64,000 nucleotides of DNA from Congeria kusceri (Eukaryota; Mollusca; Bivalvia; Myida; Dreissenidae): contig CM051024.1 in the NCBI GenBank assembly GCA_027627225.1, positions 77,427,504-77,491,503 on the forward strand, read 5' to 3'. The notes under the pieces are model-generated. The model was not told the DNA's origin, did no database searches, and saw nothing but the letters and a program-made list of their open reading frames with translations. Below, one piece after another: positions 36,901 to 48,900 of the stretch; position 1 is the stretch's first letter; every line of letters begins with the position of its first letter. A program made the position numbers and the translations under genes.

Positions 36901-39900
36901 ATCTGAATTTTTCAATACATACTCTATAACAATATTGGGTTCAAATGATTGCAAAATCATACTTTAAAATAGCAATAGTGCAGTGTTGTTGTATATAATA
37001 TATAATACTTGGACATAAACAAAGGACAGTTATTTAAAATTAACATAACAAGGAAAGATCTTTCAAAAGGGTCAAAGGTTGCAAATAAAAGGCAATAACT
37101 CTGGCAGTAGCAAAGTGCAAAGCAGGGACAACAACTTTGGTTGTATTAGGGTATAAAAGCAGGAACAACAACTGTGGTGTTGGCTGTAACAGGGTAAGGC
37201 ATGGGACAACAACTGTGGCTGTAACAGGGTAATACGGCAAGGGCAACAACTCTGGTTGAAACAGAAAAAAACAGGAAATAAAGCCAGGGACAGCAACTCT
37301 GGTTTTAACAGGGAAAAAAGCAGGGGCAAACAACTCTGGTTGTAACTGGGTAATAAGGCAAGGGCAAAAAACTCTGGTTGTAACATGGAATAAAAGCAGG
37401 GGCAATAATTCTGGTTGAAACAGGAAATAAAGCCAGGGACAGCAACTCTGGTTTAAACAGGGAATAAAGGCTGGGGCAACAACTCTGGTTGTAACAGGGC
37501 AATAAGGCAAGGGCAACAACTCTGGTTGAAACATGGAATAAAAGCAGGGGCAATAATTCTGGTTCAAAAAAGAAACAAAGCCAGGGACAGCAACTCTGGT
37601 TTAAACAGCGAATAAAGGCTGGGGCAATAACAACTTTGGCTGAAATAGGGTACAAAGGCAGGGACAGCAACTATGGTTAAAACAGAATCAAGGCATGGGC
37701 AGCAACTCTGGTTGAAAAGGGAATAAATGCACGCACAGCAACTCTGATTGAAACATGGTAAAAAGGAATGGGAAGCATTTCTGGTTGAACAAGGGGAAAA
37801 AGCAAGGGCCAGCAACTCTGGTTGAAACTGGGAATAAACGCGAGATTAGCAACTCTGATTGCCACCAACTGCACTCTACACTCACCGTTAAACCACTTTC
37901 TGATAAACCAGTACTGACCTCCTTCCATCGTATAACAGTGGATAACTGCGTCATAGTCCACATAAACGGGCATGACCTTGTCGCCCGACTTTACCTCCGC
38001 CTCGGCTTTCTTGTAGTACAGGACGGGAAAGACTTTCTCTTTCTCCTTTGTTGGTTCTTCTTTCTTTTTCCTGGGAAACAAAAATAGATAAAACATTCAT
38101 TTTGTGATCTTATTTTATCATTTCAAAGAACAGAAAACACTATTGATAAGCATTATTATATTTCTGATAGAAAGTATGCCTTTATTATGTTGCGTAAATG
38201 TTTGTTTGCCCAAACCTAGCACAGTCACGAGGCATTTCAACCTTCAGCCTTTCATTGATATTCAAAAATGTTATTCTCTATTTCTTTATTGCTAGTCAGT
38301 GAAGTTTTAAGTAAAAGCCACTAAGAATGTATCTAAAAATAGTAACAGAGTACACAAAACACTCTTTTTTCAAAGAATCCAGATTTGAGGATGTTTTTTA
38401 GTAGGCCACATGCTGATTCAAAGAGTACAGTGAAAGAAACTCAGCTGTAACCATACAAGCACATCAGCACATCAGCACAGAGACATACTCTGAACATTTC
38501 TTGAGTTAACAAAACACACTTACTTTGGAATGGGGATGGCCAGCCCCTGGCCCTTGAGTTTGTCGATGGCGGAGTGAAAGGTTCGGGTCCCGGGCTCCAG
38601 TGCCGTCTCCTCCACGTACTCTTCATATATCAGGTCAATAGGCAGCCGGTTGTCTTCCCCTGCATTTTGCTGGAAGGGCAACATCAATATAAGAGGTGTG
38701 TCATGAAAAAAACAGGCTTATTGCATGTTTGTAAAGTGTCATACCGGATCAGCCTGTGCAGAAAGCACAGGCTATTCCGGGACAACACTTTCCGCCTACA
38801 GTGGATTTATGTTTAGAAGAGACTTCCTTGAAACAGAAAATACCATAAAAGCGGAAAGTGTCTTCCCCAATCAGCCTGTGTGGACTGCACAGGCTGATCC
38901 GGGATGACACTTTACGCACATGTATTAAGCCCGGTTTTCCTATGACACGCCTCATAAGTATTAATCAGCCTTGACAGATCAGCCATGTACATCTACAAAT
39001 GAGTTACAAACGCTATTCAAACTAGGTGTCTACTGTTGATAGGAAGTCGGTTGTTGTCACCCACATTTTGCTGGAAGAGCCGAGCCAAAAGACCATGGAC
39101 ACAGGAGTAATACATAACATTTAGTATTGCTTGACCTCAACGGCATGGCCACCTAAATGTACATATGGGCTATAAAGAAAATTCAAACTTACTGCAAGTA
39201 CATTTTGCTGGAAGTGCTGAGTAAGTTTTACTCATTACAAATGCTAATTACAAATTTGGAAAACACTCAATAAAAATTACAATAGGAGTACCAGTACATA
39301 TTAACAATCTTAACAGAAATTATAATCATTGTGAAACAACACATATGGGTCTTGTCATGGGAAAACCGGGCTTAATGCATGTGCGTAAAGTGTCGTCCTA
39401 GATTAGACTGTGCAGTCCGCACAGGATAATCCAGGATGGCACTTTCGGCCAACAGTGGATTTATGTTTAGAAGAAACTTCCTTGAAACAGAAAATACAAT
39501 AAAAGCGGAAAGTGCCATCCTGGATTAGCCTGTGCTGACTGCACAGGCTGATCTGGGATGACACTTTACGTACATGCACTAAGCCCGGTTTTACTACGAC
39601 ACGTCTCATATTTAATTTGAAACTGAGTTTCTTACATTATTTTGATGAAAATAAAGTACACATTAATTGAATGACCAATGTTGATTCAATATTTTTACAT
39701 ATTTGAACCATATAAATCGCCATTTATAATAGTATGTATGCCTATGTAGAGGTTAGTACTCCATTATTTTTTATCGAGGGAGTACCAGTATTCTGTAACT
39801 AAATTTTTATCCAGAGCACTGGTAAATAATTTTAATAAGTGCATGTACCGGTATGGATGAATAAACAAACCCTCTTGATAAGGAACAGTCGTCTATTCTG

Positions 39901-42900
39901 GACCAGATCTTGCATGAACTCTATCGATGACTTGGACCACTCCTCCATTCCCCCCGTCGGTCGCAAACCGTACAGCTTGCATGGGAAACAGAAGCTGGCG
40001 TGACGTCGGAACTGGCGCAATATGGCCCTCACGTTGCTCGTGCTTAGAACTTCTTTGAAGCCATAGTCAATCATGAACACCTGTATAGAAAAAGCATTGC
40101 AAACATATGTTACCAAAGATATATTACTGGTTTTAATAATCTAACATTAAGGTGCATATGAGTTTTTGCTACCTAAGAAATTTTGTCAGTCAAAATTAAT
40201 TGTAGTTATCTTATTATCATGAACAATTATAAATTTGATGTTATAACTACTACAAAGGTAATGAAATATTAGTATGCATAAAAAATAATGTGTTGTCAAA
40301 TCTAATGTCGTTCTGATCATTAAAGTTTAATGGGGTCCTTTTTTCTGTTTAACAATCACAATATTCAGGAAAGACCCCAAAACTGACGTGGTAACAAAGT
40401 CTTGCACGATGCAAGAGACCAACATTACCTCAAGTAGCGTATGATGCAGAAGTTTGATGACCTTGGCGCGATACCAGCGCCCCCTGTTAGTGGAAAACGC
40501 GGCACAGAACGAGCCTTTCTTCAGCGACAACTTCTCCACCTCTGTGTTGTGGTAGGCGTGGTGCAGATCCACCATTAATCTGTTGGGAGAATATAAAAGG
40601 TCCATACAAACTTTGAAACCAAAATTCCTTGCTTTTTCCATGAATTTTCCATGACAGAGCTTAGTTCTCCAGGATACCATCCGAACACACTGAACCCCAA
40701 ATACACCGATATCCAAATTTTATTTGATCTACACTATATTTTTGCTGACCTTTAATTGGTAAAAGTGATCTACTACCATGTAAACACAAAGGCTGTCAGG
40801 AAAGTCTGTTTACAACCGAATTTATTGACATACTATGTGCTATATTTTATTAATTTATGTATTTTCTTACACAACAATATAGTGTTACTTAGCACATTAA
40901 AAATAGTGCTTATGCATTGATAAATAGAAAACTTGTTTTGGATTGAGTGTCTACACATTAACATCTATGGAGCAGTTTAATGAATTAGTTGATGTCACCA
41001 TAACATTGGAAGATCATTTTACGTCAGTATGCTCACCAAAACCTCTAGGCTTATGAAGTATTCCCCATCAACTGAAACGTATTTCTTACATCATTCAACC
41101 CATTCCATGTACATATTATTGTACCATGTTTTGTCATATGCACCAAAAGTGTATCAAACCAATCTTCACTGATCGAATCATCATATGGGTTATCCCTAGG
41201 ATCTGATCGAAGGTGAACCATTCCTATGTTTGTCTGATGTATTGGTCTCCTTATCTTTACTTTGTCTTTTGGATTTGCATATTTGTGACTTACCACCATC
41301 AATGTCATTTACTATTTTGTTTACATATGTAAATGGTTTGACTGGAGTCATTTTGTGAACATTTTGTGTCTAACGCTTCTCCATACGCTTGTCTGACGTC
41401 ACATTTTTTTCTGACATACCACTTCATCGTTTTTTTACTGTAAAAAATGAACGACTTGAGTAAAACACTTGAAACTCTGATATCTCATCAAAGTATTATT
41501 GTTGATAGGGTCAAATCAATTTGGTAAAATTTCTTGTTAGTTTAAATTCAACTGCATATAACTAGGGCTAATTAAAAAATTGAAAGTGCTCCATACATGA
41601 CAACCTACTGTTGCTATGGGGATGTAATTTACATTTCCTTACAAGACATGGTTTTAGTTGCATAATATTCTGATTAAGTATAGATAAAAGGACATGTCTC
41701 ACAGACTTCATCTAAATTAGTTCATGTTAATCATATCAGACCCTGTGAATGAACTTTCCGGACAGCCCTCGTAGTGTTGTTTAGTTTTTGTGAAGGTCTT
41801 TTGTTACAGTGAGTAATTAACAATAAATTTAAAAATTTCAATAAATTTGATCAATTTTATGCATTTACAGGCATATGGGTTAATTTCCATGACAATTATT
41901 CAAAATTCCAAGATTTGTCCATCATAAAATCTAAATTATCAAGATTCCATGATTTTCCAGACAAAACCCTTTTTTATAACTTTTCCTGGTATATATGAAC
42001 CCTGATATCGTATATCTGGTAATGTTAGCCATCTGGCGTCATTGAATTTTTTTCTTTTTTTTCTTGCATGTTTGATAAGTTGTCGAGTTGGGAAAATAAT
42101 TCCCACAAAGTGGCATGCTTATCAAGCCTTATTCCAATGTTGTCACACAATATTAACACATTTTTTTCCACTTTTAGTTGTAAAGCACATCTTTTAATTG
42201 AACAAGAGCTGTTTGAAAAACAGTTATGCCCCCTCTAGGTTAAAAGCAATCTTTAAAATATCAATTTTTGTGCAGATCGTATGAAAACTGTTGGACATAG
42301 CTAGCAAAAACTGATGAAAAGGCCAATTTCAGATAATTTAAGGGCCATAACTCTACAATTCCTGGTGTGATTTGGCTGGTTATAAAAACTGGCCAAGATA
42401 TTATTATTACAAAGAATTTCATGAAGTTTGGCAAAGATTGGATGAAAACTGTTAGACTTACAGAGCGGAAACGGCTAATAAGGCTAATTTCAGATAACTC
42501 AACAATTCCTGGTGCGATTTGGCTGATTATCAAACTTGGCGGAGATATTTTGCCTTTAAACATTTTCATGCAGTTTGGTGAAGATCAGATAAAAATTGTT
42601 GGACTAAGAGAGCATAAACGAGAGTGGTCTACACAGACAGACGGACGGATTTTAGCAAACCAATATACCCCACCATCTGCAATGGGGGGGGGGACACAAT
42701 AAATCATCATTAATTTTCCGTTCAGCATATGTATACAGGATCACAATTACATGTTGTAATTGCTCAACATTTAGACTCCAAGAATTTCAAAAAGTCTGTA
42801 TTTGGAAATGCTGAACTTTGGACATGTCAAAGTAATTTCGAATTCCCAGCTAATTTCAACAATGTTCCTACTACTTTTCATTAATGGGGGTTCATCAAAC

Positions 42901-45900
42901 CTTATGTGCACCCCTTCTATGTACAAATTAAAAGTAAAATCTTAATATTAAAGGGTTTTTTTCATACGTATTAGTGGGTTTCATCGCTAAAACTGGGGGT
43001 ATCACAGCCCCACATGAGGGCTTTCAGGAATCATACATGCTATAATTTTTTCAGACCAAAACGGGACATTGACAAAAAATTGGCAGGACATTTTACATTT
43101 CAGCGGGACACCTTAATATTGTTATTTTGTCGCATGGTCCATGGATCGCAATGTTTGTATTAAAATTGTCATATCATTCATGTACATAATACATGTATAC
43201 ACTAATTAAGGCTAACACGTTTTCATTTTTTAAAAACATTTAAACAAAATAAAATAAACGAAACGTCACTGTTTATACGGTATACCATAGCCTTTTAAAA
43301 GCAAAAGCGTCATTGTTGTTGCGGAACTGAAAGTAATAATTCTTTCCGGATGTTTATATCCAGTGCGCATCCGATTCACGCAATAACATCACAGTCAAAC
43401 ACACTTTTCTCGTTGTTCTCGAATCATAAGGTTACACCCAATCTTGTTACGGGGCCTTTTAATTCGATAAATAATGTTCTTACGAGCATTTGTTTAGTGC
43501 TTCAACTGTTTTTAATAGTTACCACTGTTGAACTCGTAGTACTGATTGGATAATTAATTAAGTATAAACATCTTGATCTAAAAACATGTATATTATATAT
43601 GCTTTGTTCTTGCAAAAACGGCGGGAAAATTTCCTTGTGCAAGTCATGCCAAAGTGCATCAAATGTTAAAATGCATATTACACATTTTGCACTTCGTGTA
43701 AATCTTTTGTTCTGCAAGAAAAGCGCGCAAAAATTATGCTGACATGTACAACGACACATCATCCGCATGAAAAGCGTGGGTATATTAATTACCATATAAA
43801 AACTTTGTAGCGCAGAGAACTGTGAGATTTTTACTTTTGATTTAAGGTTTCGTAGCGCATAACATCAAAATTAGGTATCTGTATGGCGAACATATGCAGT
43901 GGACATTTCCTCTTTAACTATGAAAAACAAAAAAGCCGAATCGATAACGTAATTTTCGTTCAGATAGGTCAGTATTGATCTAGGACATACAGTTACTATA
44001 TACACCCTCCAAGTGATGACTAACAGCCATTAGCTACCGCGGATTATCTGACCTCCGTCCCGCGAAAGCATGACAAAGGATTAATAAATCACTGTTTGGG
44101 TTATCATAACTGCTCGTCGACACGTTGCTAGCAGGCATTGTTGTCATTGGGACCAACTAAGGATTTAACGATAAGAAGTAAATTGTTGGCCCAATGCAAC
44201 TTTTATTGCACATTAACATCGATTTTTGTGATTGACCGGGACAAAATGCATCTGAGCGGGACGCCGGGACAAACCTTGCGAAAGCAAAACAATCCCGGCG
44301 AGACCGATACGTATGGCATATGTGCAGGAATACTGTCAAAGCAATGATTTTTTTTCTTATTTAACTGTCTGGTAAAAGGACACATACCCAATACCACATA
44401 TGTTTTGTTTCCTAATTGGAATGAAAAAATTTACAAATCTGAAGTGACAAAATCCAAAATACTTAAGAACTGTGAATCTAACTTACATGTAGATCATAAA
44501 ATTACTTGTATGGTTATGGATATCCCCCATTCAAATATCTATTTCAACAAATATAACACTAGTTTAAGTAAATCAATAATAAAAATATTTCTTAAATGTT
44601 TCCCAATTGGCAAAATTCACGAAGCGAAATTCCCATTTTGATGGGAACCAGACCCATTCCCAAAGCAGTAAAATAAATCGCTGCAATGTAACAGAAGCAA
44701 TCAACTCACTGATTCAGTCCCTGCTCTCCGGCGTCCTTTTTCTGCAGATAGAATTCCGTTGGGTTGACGAAATGCGATATCTGCACCTCGACGTCTGGTT
44801 TGGTGACTTCCTTCGACGGAGTTGCCTTCCCCTTGCTGGGTTTCTCATTTGAGTCTGGCGCCCGTTTATGGGGGCTGCCTTGTACAGGAGTTACTGAAAT
44901 CGGAAACCAGTCACTATCTAAAAGAGGCTCATTCACAGATTTTCGTATTTTTGACAAATGTTATAAAACAATACCATAAAATTATAAAGGCAGAAAACCA
45001 GATTTGCCCTTACCGAGGCTCGAACCTACGACCTTTGAGATCAAAATTCAGACCCGCTAACCACTCGCCCATTCGGACTTTCAACCATGACGACCTTTGA
45101 GATCAAAATTCAGACCCGCTAACCACTCGCCCATTCGGACTTTCAACCATGACGACCTTTGAGATCAAAATTCAGACCCGCTAACCACTCGCCCATTCGG
45201 ACTTTCAACCATGACGACCTTTGATATCAAAATTCAGACCCGCTAACAACTCGCCCATTCGGACTTTCAATCATAGAAGTGTATTTTTCATGCTATTTCA
45301 GTGAAACATGTGTTCTCTAAAATATCCACGAAAAGCGTTACAAACCTTATAATTTTATATATGTCAATTGATGATTATCCATTAAAAACACTATATGTAG
45401 AATATATTTCTTTGTCAAGGGTGTTGATTGGCTTCTTTTTATATATTTTTTTCTTTTTGGGATTTATGACAAAAAAATTGCCAATTGTCAATTTGCCAAT
45501 CTGTGAATAGGCCCCTTTAAGCATTATGCAGGGAGTTTTTCTGAAAGTATGTTGGTCAATATTTTTTTCACGGCTTTCTCAACTTTTGGAATGTATTCTG
45601 GATCTATAGCTTGAACTATAAACAATAAACGTTTTTCAGTCATAGATTTACACATTATTATTAGTGTATAGAGGTAATCATGAGTTACGGCAGGCTGTGA
45701 AGGAAACCAAACTGTTCCATCAATAATATATGCACATGATCTATCCTGGCGAAACCCATATCCATAATCTGAAATGCTTTGCTTTCATTGCAAAATGTAA
45801 AATTTGGCAAGATTTTTGGTTACTGATAAGAAAACATAAATGTACATGTTCCTTTGATTAAATAATATGTTTACAATTCATTTTATGAACTACCCGGTAT

Positions 45901-48900
45901 GCATCAAGAACTTTAGATTGCACCAGGATATGATTCAAGGGACACAGCCTTGATGGAGATTACATATAAATGTAAGTGTGTAGTGAATTTTTATCGAGTA
46001 CACTGGGATTCTCTCCCATATGGCCATCGCATGATAAAGAATTGTTAGTTGGGTAATGGTGCAAGATACAGGAGACGCTCCGTTCCAGAGGCAAGCCCAA
46101 GTCCTTTAGTGCCTGATCTGAAGCAGCTAGTACACTGCACTTCGGTTTAACGTCTCATGCAAAAGATGAGCAAGTAGGTTGGGGTGTAGCGGGGCCTCAA
46201 ACCTATGACCCCGTGGTTGTGATGCCCATTAGTTACCACTACACCAAGAATTCGCTACCACACACGCATGTACCTGTCCCAGATGAGCTTGGACTCTTTG
46301 AACTGCCCTTGTCCTGGTTTCCATGGTTACCCTCATTGGCCTTGACCTTTGATCCACCCTGGGGTTTTGAGGTCGGCCTCTCCGGGGAGTGGGGCGGGGT
46401 TCCTACAGCCTCCTTATAGCGTGGCGTTGGCTTGCAATTCCTGGACTTCCAGACAACAGGTCTGTGTTCGAGATCCTGAAATGTGGGTTTAAGGGACAGT
46501 TCAACAGTTTGGGGTTGGAAAAACATTTCCATAAAAATTGAATTTTAAAACAGGAATGTGTAGAATATATCAAAACTTTTTGCCTGTTATGCTCTATAGA
46601 TAACAAAACATATTTATTTGGATATTTATTATGCCTTTTTGTGTAAATATTACTAGGGTATGTCTACCAGGTAGCAATTTTGTATTGAAAAATAACTGAT
46701 ATTCGTCAAAAGTTTAACTTGGAACAAGCAAAGTGCATTTCAAACCTTGAAATATGAAAAATAAATGTATTTTATAACAGGAAAAAAGTCGCAGAAAATT
46801 ATTTCTCATAGCCAAACTGTGTGAAACTGCATCTGATCTAGCCATTTGTTTTGGTTAAACAAGAGGGCAATGATAGCCCAAAGTGCTCACCTGAGAATGG
46901 TACAAATGATGACCATACTGTTGTAACAGATTCGAAAATTAAGGTATCTGAACAATACGCAAAGAACGATAGGATCAATTTTAATGTAAAACATTGGTTA
47001 GTGCAATGGGCTAACTAAAGTACGAGTTGGGTAGTGGATGTGTGGTTTTTTTGCTAATGGTTCTCAAATCATTTTTCTCGATATTCTTACCTGACACTTT
47101 TTCATTAAAGCCTCATTTAAGGTGAAAATTGTCAAATTAATATTAAACAATTAAAACATGTCTGGTAAAATTGTATTATTGTATTTGTAAGCTTTTATTA
47201 TACCCAACGTCAGGAAACTATTTGATTTTTGAATACCGTTTAAAATAAAAACACCGATCCTCCAAGTAAACTGTTTATAAACACTTGCTTTGTTTATTTG
47301 CTAGTGTGGTGATTTTCACAAGTTCCATGCTTTTCATGAATAACTGTACTGCTAACAGTCATAAACATAACATTTGTCATAAACTGGACAAGTCATTTTG
47401 AGGGCTGTCTCTAAAACGTTTTGTACAGTATTTGAAGTTTAAAATATATAATACATGCAACAATTTACTAAGTAAAAATCACTTGGTAAGTTTCTGACCA
47501 CTATACTAAGTAAATTTGCATAGAAAAACCATGTTGCTTTGTGTATAATTACCTTTGTTTTCTCAATGTGTTGTACCAAGGTGTTTATCAATTCTGATAC
47601 TAGTATAAGTTTATTAGACGAACCTCGAAGTTGAAACACTTCACTGACCACAATACCGGGATTATTCCATGCAAAAATCATACATAGGATTTGCATTCCT
47701 TTTATGGGAAACTAGGACACCAAATGTCTTTAAAAGTAAAAAATCAAGTGGAAATAAAACGAGTCAAATGTAATTTATTTTGAGAAAATGTAAACTAGTG
47801 TTTGGTCATAATGTTTTATTTTATGTGTTGATTAAATCTTATTTAAATATTGGTGGTTGTCTTAACTTGAAGCACCTTGTGTGTGCCTTTAAGTCAATGA
47901 CAATTCTGGAAAATGCAAAAACAGTAGGTTTTGATGTCTTTTTCGCAAACAGTTTTGGACAACTAGTTGCAATGCGATAATTGCGATGGTTGTGCTATAA
48001 GGTAAAGTTTTGATTTTTCTTTGATAATATTCTATCCAATGATGATAAATGATGTTAATGCAGACATCAATGTTGCATGTACAAATAACTGCATGCAAGT
48101 CTTGCAACTGTTGGAAATCAAATTTTATCAATCAATTTTAATGTTCAAGTCCAAAATGTGTAAGTTTGGTCAACATTGATTAAAAAATCGTGTGTGCAAG
48201 CCAATCATCTTTAACTTGTTCATCTTTACACAAGGGGCAATAACTCTGGCGATTCTGGCCCGATCATGCTTTTATTTGAATTCACCTGTAGTCTTAAGTT
48301 CATAGACAAACTGTACATGACTGGTGACGATTGGATGAAAAATGAAGTCTCTATCCTGAATAATGTCCATTTTTGCATATTTTTTTCACAAACAAAGGCC
48401 AATAACTCTCGTGTTTCTGGTCCGATCTTGCTTATATTCGACTGGCACTGTAATATCATTGTAATAGACGAACTGTGCAAGAATGGTGAAGATTGGATGA
48501 AAAATGAAGTCTCTATCCTGAATAATGTCCATTTTTGTAAAAATATTTAATAAACAAAGGGCAATAACTCTGGTGTTTGAAACACGATGTGGCCCATTTT
48601 TGGCGGCTGCTGAGATCTGATGGTCATACACAAATTTAAAAGTTTGGTTAAGATTGGATGGAAAATAAAGTCTATATGTTGGAAAAGGGCATTTTTGCAC
48701 TTTTTTTGCATGAGAAAGAGGCAATAACTCTGGTGTTACTTGTGTGATCTGACCCAATAACAATCCCATCCGAGATTTTATGGTCGTACACAAACTGTGC
48801 AGTTAGGTCAAGATTGAATAAAACATGTAGTCTTTATTGCGACAACGGTCCAAATTGTAGACGGCATACAGACGACGTCGGAGAGGTCCCCTATACCAAT

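Larger units (their letters stand above)
40580..44709. other. Tudor gene intron
   Basis: No exon of the gene is needed or seen here: the phases of exons 3 and 4 join directly. Contains an unrecognised 85-codon ORF (41051-41308, minus) and the repeat element at 42205-42705. Confidence 0.55.

Noticed and set aside
37040..38096. Overlapping minus-strand ORFs rich in Cys, Pro and Leu (NQSCCPCL)
   Set aside because: Minisatellite frames; only the 37886-38070 part is a genuine exon.
47439..47696. 85-codon minus-strand ORF within the 46857-48937 element
   Set aside because: Low-complexity AT-rich frame with no conserved motif and no matching frame in the related element.
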